A stretch of 6,631 bases of DNA, taken from contig JAZAUS010000037.1 of the NCBI GenBank assembly GCA_036342255.1, forward strand, positions 1 to 6,631. The letters are read 5' to 3'. Both the position numbers and the translations under genes were made by a program. Numbering within the stretch: position 1 is the first letter of the stretch; every line of letters starts with the position of its first letter. Source of the stretch: RUG11198 sp036342255 (GTDB lineage: Bacteria; Bacillota_I; Bacilli_A; RF39; UBA660). Shown here piece by piece: positions 1-6,631 of this stretch. The notes under the pieces were generated by a model. It did no database searches. It was not told the DNA's origin and worked only from the letters and a program-made list of their open reading frames with translations.

Positions 1-154
1 CCCATTTTTCTTATTTTTACTAAATAATATTTTTTTAAAAAATTAAAATATTTATTATTTATTATTTTATTTGACTTAATAATTAAATCTATTAAATTAA
101 TATATAAAGACTCTATAATATTATTTTTAATAATTAATTTTTAACCAATAGTAA
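1..154. other. Very AT-rich 3' flank, no gene seen
   Basis: Only 14 of 154 bases are G or C by hand count, about 9%. The stretch lies downstream of the gene's stop codon and has no credible reading frame, RNA gene or inverted repeat that I could support. It likely holds the 3' untranslated region and the start of the intergenic space. The sharp fall in G+C just past the stop supports the position of the coding end. Confidence 0.8.
51..71 (-). terminator. Possible polyadenylation signal cluster (three AATAAA hexamers)
   Basis: Read on the minus strand, AATAAA occurs at 66-71, 58-63 and 51-56, roughly 84 to 106 bases beyond the stop codon, a plausible distance for a eukaryotic 3' end. The cluster arises from a short TTTATTA-type direct repeat on the plus strand. 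In sequence this rich in A and T the hexamer is expected by chance about once, so the support is weak. Confidence 0.25.
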
Positions 155-3100
155 TTAAGGATCAACAACAGCTTGACTTTCAACCAATTTTTCATTTTTA
201 GTAGATCCAAGCATAGCCATAGAAGTAGCTTTTCCATCCGCAATAACAACTCCTTTTGATCTATATTTTCTAATTATGAAGAAAGCAGCAATTCCTCCTC
301 CAATAATAATCACAACTAAAATAGCTATTATAACTATTAATCCAGTATTACTACCACCATCATCAGGTTCATCATTTCCTTCTTCTTCATCATCAGAAGA
401 TTCACCTTTTGAATTATATACAGGGGATAATAAAGTCAATTTTCCTTTATTAGTTTGTTCTGCGACAATAATAACATCAAATTCAGTGCAATCAACTAAA
501 TCTGGTTTTGAGAAATCAAGAGTTATATTAGGATTAGATTCAGAGGTTGTTAATACCTGAGAATAACGCCCTAATTTACTAGTATCAACAATATCACATA
601 ATGTATATTTTTTATTTTTTATGCTACCAATTTTATCGACATATATTGTATATTTAAATTCTTCATTTAATATTGGTTGTGTCCAATTTATACGTTTATT
701 TTTTTCATCGTAACCAATTTTCATTTTTTCTACATATGGTTGATATGATTTATCTATACCAACATGTCTTACAAATACATTAACATCTTTTTTACCTGTT
801 AATTTTAATTCTGTATCTAATTTAGTATTTGGTACAGACATATAATCATATCCAGGATTAGCATTTATAGTACCTTTATATCCGAGTTTTGAATTATTAT
901 ATGCATTATAAAATTCGTAAGAAATTGCTTCATCTTTTGTACAAATATGAATATGGGTAAATATATAAGGATTATTTTTTTCTGGAGCTGTTAATATTGT
1001 ACTATATACTGATTCTTCACCTTCACCTGTTATTGTTATCTTGTTTTTAGCACCTTCAAGATTTCTTTCAGTTGTATCATATTTTAATTGGGTAGGAGTA
1101 ATTATAATATTTTGGTTTAATTCAACTGTTCTAAATCCAACATAATAATTATTAACATTATCATTTAAATAATTTCTGTACATAATAAGAGGATTTCTTG
1201 TGGATATAACATAAGGATTATTTTTTCCAACTCTATAACAATTTGTTATAGATGGATTGATATAAGCTCCTAAATTAGTACTATAACAAAATTTGACATT
1301 TTCCTCTTCTGTAGATACTTTAAAATCGACTCCAGTATAATTAAGCCTTTTCGATGTAGAATCATGTTTATATCCATATAAATTAATAGTTCTATTAGCC
1401 ACATCTTTATTTTGATAAACCTTATTACCAATTTCTGTAAAAGTAGATTCCATAACATATCCAAGTTTAAATATTACTCTAGTACTAATACCACTTGAGC
1501 GATCTTTATTTTCGATTTCAATTTCTGAATAAAGATCTCTAGAATCTTTTATATGAAGTCCATTTTCTTTTGCTTCAATATCAGGCTCACCATCAAATGA
1601 TATTACTATATGAGGATTTACACTATATCCTTGGAAAATATTAAAACTATAAACAAAAGGACCTGCTTGTTTAGGTTTTAATTTTAATGTTCTTTTTGAA
1701 CTTGCACTTAAAGGTAAAATAACAATATCACCAATCATAATATCTTCTGTTTTTACAACAATAGGATCGGCATAATATAAATTAAGTAAAAGAGGAAGTT
1801 TACATTTAACTTCTATTATATCAAAAGGATAATCAGTTCTAGGTAAAATAATTTGTTCATCATCAAATGGAATCATATTATCAACTAATTTATTCCAGGA
1901 ATTATAATCTAATGAATATGCTATTTTCATACTTTGAAGTTCACCAAAGATAGTATCTATATGTAATTTTCTATTTTCTTTTTCAATGTTATTATAATTT
2001 AATATATAATAATAAGGTAAATCACAAGAGGTCATTTCTATCGCAGTTGGACTATTTAATTCTCTACCAACATGATTATCTAAATAATAATATTGTATTT
2101 GGGAAGGGGAATCAAAATATTTAACATCGATTATATTTTGATGTTGACCTATAGCATCTGTTGTTAATATCATTGTCTTTGCATTATCATATTTTTGATA
2201 AATAATATCTGGATTTGTATATACAAGCATAATATAACCATTAAACAATTTAACAGGAACTGTAGATTCTTCATTTATATAATACATTGCCATTTTTGTA
2301 GTATTTGAATAAAATAATATTTTTGAAACATAGCTACTATCTATCTTTTTTTTACGAATTTCTTCTAAATCAATAACATAAGGAGTAGGTGCCAATTTTT
2401 CATCGAGTTCAAAAGTACCAGTATAATCTCCAAATTGTTTACCTGCTATTTTAATATTTATAGTATTTTCATCATCTTTTAAATCATTGATTTCAATAAT
2501 TTTTTTATCACCTAAACCATATATAACTTGCATTACAAGACGACTATTTTCTCCTTTGATATTAGCATTAATCAAAGCATTAAATTCATTACTATTATTT
2601 GATCCTAAATCTAAACAAGCACTTTTACCTTCTACCATAGCATTATTTACCGCACTTATCATTGTAGAATCCGAAGCATATTTTGATACAAATACGCAAC
2701 CAACTTTTGTTACTTTTGCTGTAGATGTTGTGATTTTAAGAGAAGCTGTAAGACCTAAGGGAGCTTTGGGGAAATCATAATATAAGTAGTTACTATTTAA
2801 ATTTGGTTGGAAATTTAATGTAACATATTGATCATCTTCTATATAGGTATCTATAGCTTCTACTCCAGATACTTTTCCTACTTTGCCTTGAAATACTGGA
2901 TATAAAAATTCCATTTTTGAATTAGATTTTTGCTCAGCATATACTATCAAATCAAATTCTGTTCCTTCATCAAATTCAATTTTTGCAAAATCTATAAAAT
3001 GAATAATATAATTTGTTTTTACTGAAATAAAACTTTGAGAATATTTTCCGAATTTACTTTTATCACCAAAAGCTAAATCACATTGAGTTAATTTTCCTAA

Positions 3101-6100
3101 AGTTCCTTTTAAATCAACTATAACTGTAATAGTAAATTCTTCATTGAATATAGGCTTTTTAATAGTTACTGAATTTTTGGTTTCATCAAATACTATTTCT
3201 GTATAACCATCTTGAATAGTTATTTTACCATAACCTATCGCAGAATGTTTTAAAAATGCGGATACAGCATTTGTCTCATTTTTATCAGTAACTAATTCAA
3301 CTTCTGTTTCAACATATGTATTATCTGTTGGATATATAATACCATAACCTAAATCAGTTTTATAATAAGTTTTTCCTTCTCTTATAAGACTTCCAGATAA
3401 AGCATTTTTGACTCTATAAGTAAGAGGATAAATTGAATCAGTGCAAGATCTTAATTGAATTAATATATTAGAAGTATAATATTGCGTTAAAGATAATATT
3501 GAACTTGTTAATTTATTATCTACAACAATCTTTTTAGCTACTCCTTCTTCATTTCTATTTGGAGAATTATATTTTTGTTCCTCAATGGTAAGTTTTATAA
3601 ATTCATTTTCATCAAAAGGACTAAATGAGATATAATATTTTTCTATTGTATTTTCATAATCTTTAGCGACAATTAATGGATTTATAAAGGATAATGTATA
3701 AGGAATATATTTTCCAGTTCTAAAACAATTTTCTTTTGAGGTTTCCATTGCTACTCCTAAATTTGTACTATAGCAAAATTTAACATTTTCTACATCACTA
3801 TTAACACCATTGACTAAGAAATCTATTTTTGTATAACTTCTTTTATTTGAACCTAAGGGGAATTGATATACATATTTATTTTTATTTATAAATAGAGTAC
3901 CATCTAATTTAACAGAGTCATCTTCTTCCCAATCACCTTTATCAATATTTAATCCAATTTTAAAAATAAATCTTGTTTTGCTTTTAACTTTATTTATAAT
4001 ACTTATTTCTGTAGGAATAGACATAAGTTTACCATCTTGTAAAGTATTGCCTGATATATAATGTTCAGTTCCATCAGAAAATCTAAGAGTTACATAAGGT
4101 ACTTCTACTTGATTAAATAAAGACAAAGTATAATAAAACATATAACCTTCTTGTGGTTCAAGTGTGAAAGAAAATTCACTATTAGGGTCTAAATCTTTAA
4201 CAACTATTTCACCTTGTTTAAGATCATGATATTCATATGAATCATAACTATAATAAGCATTAATTAATAAAGGCGAAAGACATTCTATTTCAATTACATC
4301 AATATGTTGTGATTTTTCTGGTAAATCTGTTTGATAATTATATATAGGTGTCATACTTGATAATAAATCATCCCAAGTATCTTCATTTATTTCTTTTGCA
4401 ATTCGAGCTCGGATATAACTACCATATATCATATCTAAATGAAGTGTACGAAGAGGTTCTGGTTTATTATAATTTAATAAATAATATAATTTTTTATTTT
4501 CTGGAGTACATACATTCATTTCTAGACTTAAAGGGAAATTTAAAGTTCTACCATCTGGATTATTTGATACGAAAAATTCGATTTGATCTTCGGATTTAAA
4601 CATTTTTGTATGGAAACGGAAAGAACCTTCGGCGGAATCTTCTTCTAAATTTTCACTTAATAATATAAGAGTAGTTGCATGATATTTTTGTTCTGCTAAA
4701 GTTAATTTGGTATATACTAAAGCTATATTTCCTGAGAATAGTTTTACTGGGACTAATTTATCTTTAGGAATATAGTACATTTGCAATTCATAATTTTTTG
4801 AATACAATAATATTTTTGAAACATAATTTTTATCAGATTCATCTCCTCTAATTTCTTTAAGATCAACAATATAAGGAATTAATGATTTTTTATTACTTTC
4901 ATCTTCTCCATATTTTTTTTCCTCATTAGTTATTTTTTCTCCTTGTTCTTTTCTTATATAAACATTAAATTTACCATTAGCTAAATTTCCATTAATTAAT
5001 TTAATTACTAACATTTTCGGAGAATTATCTTCCTTATTTGTTTCATATTTAAATATATAATTATATCTTTTAGAATTAATTTTACTTTTAGATCCAATAC
5101 AATATGAATCACCATCATCAACCATTTTTTCAACAGCTTCAATTCGACCTAAAGCATCAGTATCATTATCAGCAAAAGCGCAATATACTCCAGTAAAAGA
5201 ACCAGTGGCAGATTCATCTAATTCTATTCTCATAGCACCAATAGGTATATCTAATGTTTTATCAGGAAGATAAGAAAAATAATAACTTGAATCAGAATCA
5301 CTTCCCTGTATAGTAGTATATACATAATCATTATCTTCTGGATATACTTCGGTTATTTCATGTATAGTATCTATAGTAATATCTCCTACTTTATCTTGTA
5401 TAACATCAGATAAAAAGGCCATTCTTGAAAACATTTTTGTTTCCATATAAACAATAGCATCAAATGTTTCACCTGGTTTTAAACCTGCTTTTCCAAAATT
5501 TATTTGAATAGAGCCAACTCCACTTGGATATATTGATTTATGATATAAGCCCATTTTATCTAAATCATAATTAACAAAATCACATAAAGTATATCCTTTA
5601 TTTTTAATTACGTTTTCCCTATCAATGATAACAGTATATTCCATAAATTCATAACCTTGTATTGGTCCTGTTTCTATATTTATAGTATTTGTGGTAGAAT
5701 CAAACGTGATTTTTGGTTCTTCAAATGTTGGTTCATATTCATATGGTAAACCAGTTGTTCTAAGGAAAATATTGGTATTGTCTGCACCTTCGATAATAAT
5801 TTCTGAATCGAGATAAAAATTATTAAATGTAATATATTTATTTTTTGTATTTGCTGGTATGGTTGTTTCTTGGGCAACTACTTCTTCATTTAATGGATTA
5901 ATAACTTTAGCTTTTACTGAATTTGTTGTATCACAAACTTGAATTTGTACGAAATTAATTATATTATTACTACTAGGTTGGGTTAAAATAGATTTTCCTT
6001 TTCCTTCTGTTATAGTCACTTTATTACTTATTCCATTGAAATTTCTATTAGTAGTATCATATTTTTTTAAATCAGCTTCTATAGTAAATGATGTAGGAGT

Positions 6101-6631
6101 TGTTTCAGTCTTAAAAGTGACATAATAAACATATTTATTATCATAGATATAATCTTTATAAATATTTAACGGATTGAAAACAGTTAAATTATAAGAATTA
6201 TCTTTGGATACTCTATAACAATTTTCAGAAGAGGGTTCCAAAGCAGCTCCAATATTTGTATTAAAACAATATTTAACATTATCATCATCTTCATCTGTTC
6301 CAGATGTTTTTAGTACAGCATAAGTATAATTCATATCTAATGGAAATCTAAAAGCATAAACTTGAAATTCCGAATTATATTTAACATTTGGATCAGAGGT
6401 ATCAATCCATTGTGAATTTGAAAATCCTACTTTTACAATAATTCTAGTATCACTTAATCCTCCTCTTTCTTTTATAGTAATGCCATTAGCTAAAGTGAAA
6501 GGAACTAATTTAATTAAAGAATTAGATGTATAAACATCTTCTTCTTGAGCTTTAATAACGACAGTTGGTTCATTAAATGGATTATATATTTCTATTATAA
6601 TTTCTGGACTTATAATACTACTAAAAAAAGG
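155..6631 (-). CDS. Giant repeat-containing single-pass surface membrane protein, 5' partial (at least 2158 aa)
   Basis: The frame is open from the right edge of the window to a TAA at 155-157, so the amino end is missing. The first ATG (bases 6332-6334, residue 100) is internal: the 99 codons before it have no stop and align with the same part of the later repeats (R-F-P-L just before it matches Q-F-P-L before unit B's anchor). The protein has about 2.5 tandem copies of an ~830-residue, beta-rich, cysteine-containing unit, then an acidic linker, one hydrophobic helix (about 2098-2120), a basic R-K-Y-R-S-K flank and a short tail. This predicts a large extracellular part with the carboxyl end in the cytoplasm. 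N-x-S/T sequons occur at, for example, N101, N148 and N1982. No active-site motif was seen. A role in adhesion or as a surface-coat protein is inferred from architecture only. No intron is required. I do not recognise the family; a giant secreted structural protein is the main alternative if the helix were cleaved. Confidence 0.93.
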   Translation of the reverse strand, partial: PFFSSIISPEIIIEIYNPFNEPTVVIKAQEEDVYTSNSLIKLVPFTLANGITIKERGGLSDTRIIVKVGFSNSQWIDTSDPNVKYNSEFQVYAFRFPLDMNYTYAVLKTSGTDEDDDNVKYCFNTNIGAALEPSSENCYRVSKDNSYNLTVFNPLNIYKDYIYDNKYVYYVTFKTETTPTSFTIEADLKKYDTTNRNFNGISNKVTITEGKGKSILTQPSSNNIINFVQIQVCDTTNSVKAKVINPLNEEVVAQETTIPANTKNKYITFNNFYLDSEIIIEGADNTNIFLRTTGLPYEYEPTFEEPKITFDSTTNTINIETGPIQGYEFMEYTVIIDRENVIKNKGYTLCDFVNYDLDKMGLYHKSIYPSGVGSIQINFGKAGLKPGETFDAIVYMETKMFSRMAFLSDVIQDKVGDITIDTIHEITEVYPEDNDYVYTTIQGSDSDSSYYFSYLPDKTLDIPIGAMRIELDESATGSFTGVYCAFADNDTDALGRIEAVEKMVDDGDSYCIGSKSKINSKRYNYIFKYETNKEDNSPKMLVIKLINGNLANGKFNVYIRKEQGEKITNEEKKYGEDESNKKSLIPYIVDLKEIRGDESDKNYVSKILLYSKNYELQMYYIPKDKLVPVKLFSGNIALVYTKLTLAEQKYHATTLILLSENLEEDSAEGSFRFHTKMFKSEDQIEFFVSNNPDGRTLNFPLSLEMNVCTPENKKLYYLLNYNKPEPLRTLHLDMIYGSYIRARIAKEINEDTWDDLLSSMTPIYNYQTDLPEKSQHIDVIEIECLSPLLINAYYSYDSYEYHDLKQGEIVVKDLDPNSEFSFTLEPQEGYMFYYTLSLFNQVEVPYVTLRFSDGTEHYISGNTLQDGKLMSIPTEISIINKVKSKTRFIFKIGLNIDKGDWEEDDSVKLDGTLFINKNKYVYQFPLGSNKRSYTKIDFLVNGVNSDVENVKFCYSTNLGVAMETSKENCFRTGKYIPYTLSFINPLIVAKDYENTIEKYYISFSPFDENEFIKLTIEEQKYNSPNRNEEGVAKKIVVDNKLTSSILSLTQYYTSNILIQLRSCTDSIYPLTYRVKNALSGSLIREGKTYYKTDLGYGIIYPTDNTYVETEVELVTDKNETNAVSAFLKHSAIGYGKITIQDGYTEIVFDETKNSVTIKKPIFNEEFTITVIVDLKGTLGKLTQCDLAFGDKSKFGKYSQSFISVKTNYIIHFIDFAKIEFDEGTEFDLIVYAEQKSNSKMEFLYPVFQGKVGKVSGVEAIDTYIEDDQYVTLNFQPNLNSNYLYYDFPKAPLGLTASLKITTSTAKVTKVGCVFVSKYASDSTMISAVNNAMVEGKSACLDLGSNNSNEFNALINANIKGENSRLVMQVIYGLGDKKIIEINDLKDDENTINIKIAGKQFGDYTGTFELDEKLAPTPYVIDLEEIRKKKIDSSYVSKILFYSNTTKMAMYYINEESTVPVKLFNGYIMLVYTNPDIIYQKYDNAKTMILTTDAIGQHQNIIDVKYFDSPSQIQYYYLDNHVGRELNSPTAIEMTSCDLPYYYILNYNNIEKENRKLHIDTIFGELQSMKIAYSLDYNSWNKLVDNMIPFDDEQIILPRTDYPFDIIEVKCKLPLLLNLYYADPIVVKTEDIMIGDIVILPLSASSKRTLKLKPKQAGPFVYSFNIFQGYSVNPHIVISFDGEPDIEAKENGLHIKDSRDLYSEIEIENKDRSSGISTRVIFKLGYVMESTFTEIGNKVYQNKDVANRTINLYGYKHDSTSKRLNYTGVDFKVSTEEENVKFCYSTNLGAYINPSITNCYRVGKNNPYVISTRNPLIMYRNYLNDNVNNYYVGFRTVELNQNIIITPTQLKYDTTERNLEGAKNKITITGEGEESVYSTILTAPEKNNPYIFTHIHICTKDEAISYEFYNAYNNSKLGYKGTINANPGYDYMSVPNTKLDTELKLTGKKDVNVFVRHVGIDKSYQPYVEKMKIGYDEKNKRINWTQPILNEEFKYTIYVDKIGSIKNKKYTLCDIVDTSKLGRYSQVLTTSESNPNITLDFSKPDLVDCTEFDVIIVAEQTNKGKLTLLSPVYNSKGESSDDEEEGNDEPDDGGSNTGLIVIIAILVVIIIGGGIAAFFIIRKYRSKGVVIADGKATSMAMLGSTKNEKLVESQAVVDP
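272..340 (-). other. Single transmembrane helix
   Basis: Residues about 2098-2120 form an uninterrupted run of Ile, Val, Leu, Ala, Gly and Phe. Two overlapping G-x-x-x-A spacings (G2111/A2115 and G2112/A2116) lie in its inner half. The basic segment R-K-Y-R-S-K follows immediately, so the positive-inside rule places the carboxyl end in the cytoplasm and the large repeat part outside. A 38-residue tail (2121-2158) follows, with no motif that I recognise. Confidence 0.92.
347..406 (-). other. Acidic juxtamembrane linker
   Basis: Residues 2076-2095 are rich in Asp, Glu, Ser and Gly, with runs S-S-D-D-E-E-E and D-E-P-D-D-G-G. The stretch is predicted to be disordered, highly negative and outside the cell. 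It separates the last folded region from the membrane helix and has no counterpart between the other repeat units. Confidence 0.8.
407..1522 (-). repeat. Protein repeat unit C (about 372 aa, front half only)
   Basis: Residues 1704-2075. It carries the front half of the unit: the anchor N1778-V-K-F-C with C1782-x15-C1798, then C1897, and a fibronectin-III-like region with C2012 (T-L-C-D). Similarity stops after L-L-S-P-V-Y2072, the point where units A and B pass into their back halves. The protein then goes into an acidic linker and the membrane helix. The C-x26-C block and the L-N-Y-N segment are absent. It has one additional cysteine, C2048, with no counterpart in A or B. It may be the membrane-proximal stalk form of the unit. 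Confidence 0.88.
416..739 (-). other. Fibronectin-III-like beta-sandwich region in unit C (membrane-proximal)
   Basis: Residues about 1965-2072, about 108 residues. This copy looks most like fibronectin type III: R-I-N-W1983-T-Q-P supplies the B-strand tryptophan and following proline, F-K-Y-T-I-Y-V-D the C strand, and C-T-E-F-D-V-I-I-V-A-E-Q the F strand, ending in L-L-S-P-V-Y as the G strand. It sits directly before the acidic linker and the membrane helix, a common place for such domains in surface receptors. It includes C2012 and the extra C2048. Confidence 0.45.
1523..4006 (-). repeat. Protein repeat unit B (about 828 aa, complete)
   Basis: Residues 876-1703. It repeats the order of unit A. 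The anchor N949-V-K-F-C gives C953-x15-C969; then come C1063, a fibronectin-III-like region with C1184 (T-Q-C-D), C1312-x26-C1339, P1417-Y-V-I-D-L-E-E-I-R, Y-V-S-K-I-L-F-Y-S, P-V-K-L-F-N-G, C1536 followed by I-L-N-Y-N, N-S-W-N-K-L, and C1610 in V-K-C-K-L-P-L-L. Matching landmarks in A and B are 826 to 836 residues apart. All eight cysteines of unit A have a counterpart, and both close-pair spacings are identical. In the 38-residue anchor block it matches unit C at 23 positions, slightly better than unit A. Confidence 0.9.
2891..3202 (-). other. Fibronectin-III-like beta-sandwich region in unit B
   Basis: Residues about 1144-1247, colinear with the corresponding region of units A and C. It has N-S-V-T-I-K-K-P, then F-T-I-T-V-I-V-D, C1184, and F-D-E-G-T-E-F-D-L-I-V-Y-A-E-Q, the last resembling the conserved turn and F strand of fibronectin type III domains. 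The tryptophan position is not aromatic. The homology to units A and C is clear; the fold name is inference. Confidence 0.4.
4007..6481 (-). repeat. Protein repeat unit A (about 825 aa, complete)
   Basis: Residues 51-875. The front half has the anchor block N118-V-K-Y-C ending at N137-C138 (C122-x15-C138), then C233 and a fibronectin-III-like region with C350 in T-L-C-D. The back half begins near residue 417 and has C484-x26-C511, a P586-Y-I-V-D-L-K-E-I-R block, Y-V-S-K-I-L, the pair P-V-K-L-F-S-G and L-V-Y-T, C708 followed by L-L-N-Y-N, a D-T-W-D-D-L segment, and C784 in I-E-C-L-S-P-L-L. It holds eight cysteines, each with a counterpart in unit B. Over a 38-residue ungapped block starting at N118, 20 positions match unit B by hand count. 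The boundary is drawn where similarity to the other units begins again, so it is approximate by several residues. Confidence 0.9.
5399..5731 (-). other. Fibronectin-III-like beta-sandwich region in unit A
   Basis: Residues about 301-411. An early P-K-I-T-F-D strand and N-T-I-N-I strand are followed by E-Y-T-V-I-I-D, then C350, and finally L-K-P-G-E-T-F-D-A-I-V-Y-M-E, which resembles the fibronectin type III L-x-P-G-T-x-Y-x-V-x-V turn and F strand. The usual early tryptophan is replaced by isoleucine. The assignment is inferred from strand pattern and from the clearer copy in unit C. Another immunoglobulin-like fold is possible. Confidence 0.4.
6482..6631 (-). repeat. Carboxyl end of an upstream repeat unit (unit 0, partial)
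   Basis: Residues 1-50 align with the end of unit A's back half. The pattern Y-N-P-F-N-E-P-T-V-V-I, then a T-S-N-S-L-like stretch and I-T-I, parallels L-F-N-Q-V-E-V-P-Y-V-T-L, then S-G-N-T-L and I-S-I at the end of unit A. The match is moderate and short. It indicates that another unit, or at least another back half, lies to the right of this window. The similarity was read by eye, not computed. Confidence 0.6.

Noticed and set aside
1..154. Possible promoter of a neighbouring gene, tRNA or other RNA gene
   Set aside because: The stretch is about 91% A+T with no stem-loop, tRNA-like arms or second reading frame; TATA-like strings are uninformative at this composition.
276..560. Plus-strand open frame of 94 codons
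   Set aside because: It lies antisense to the linker, helix and last sandwich region. Its composition (runs of Pro, Ile and Ser) is what the complement of the acidic linker and hydrophobic helix produces.
1270..1464. Minus-strand 64-codon open frame in another register, and a similar 65-codon one at 5680-5877
   Set aside because: Both overlap the real coding frame on the same strand, and are short and low in complexity; the repeat homology lies only in the main frame.
2487..2780. Plus-strand open frame of 97 codons
   Set aside because: It is antisense to the well-conserved back half of unit B, with no counterpart in unit A and no recognisable protein features.
4348..4599. Plus-strand open frame of 83 codons
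   Set aside because: It is antisense to the conserved L-N-Y-N and tryptophan segment of unit A. It is rich in Tyr, Leu and Ile, as expected of a shadow frame in AT-rich DNA.
6332..6334. ATG as the true start of the gene
   Set aside because: The frame stays open for 99 codons upstream to the window edge, and those codons align with the pre-anchor segment of units B and C.
1..6631. CRISPR array, mobile element or bacterial defence system
   Set aside because: The only repetition is at the level of an ~830-residue protein unit. No short regular direct repeats, terminal inverted repeats, transposase motifs or ribosome-binding sites were seen.

Overview
The window is almost entirely one protein-coding gene on the minus strand. 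An open reading frame enters at the right edge (base 6631) and runs without a stop to a TAA at 155-157. It gives at least 2158 residues of one very large protein whose amino end lies outside the window. Residue numbers below count from the first complete codon at the right edge, with residue 1 at bases 6629-6631. The remaining 154 bases are the 3' flank and hold no gene.

The organism looks eukaryotic. The 3' flank is about 91% A+T by hand count, against a visibly less biased coding region. The protein is a huge, repetitive, type-I-like single-pass membrane protein with N-glycosylation sequons. The standard genetic code fits, because about 2160 codons pass without an in-frame TAA, TAG or TGA; this argues against ciliates that read TAA/TAG as glutamine. 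Candidates are AT-rich anaerobic fungi (Neocallimastigomycota), trichomonads or amoebozoans. The extreme A+T of the flank leans slightly to the first, but the sequence alone does not decide it. No intron is needed anywhere in the 6.48 kb.

Layout, from amino to carboxyl end (right to left on the map): the tail of an earlier repeat unit (residues 1-50); unit A (51-875); unit B (876-1703); a shortened unit C (1704-2075); an acidic linker (2076-2095); one transmembrane helix (about 2098-2120); and a 38-residue cytoplasmic tail (2121-2158). The period is about 825-836 residues depending on the landmark used. A full unit has a front half with a C-x15-C block and a fibronectin-III-like sandwich, and a back half with a C-x26-C block and two further conserved cysteines. 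Unit C keeps only the front half and then passes into the membrane anchor.

The simplest reading is a giant modular surface protein, perhaps an adhesin or structural receptor. No catalytic motif was recognised and no gene name can be given. The repeat family is not one I can name.
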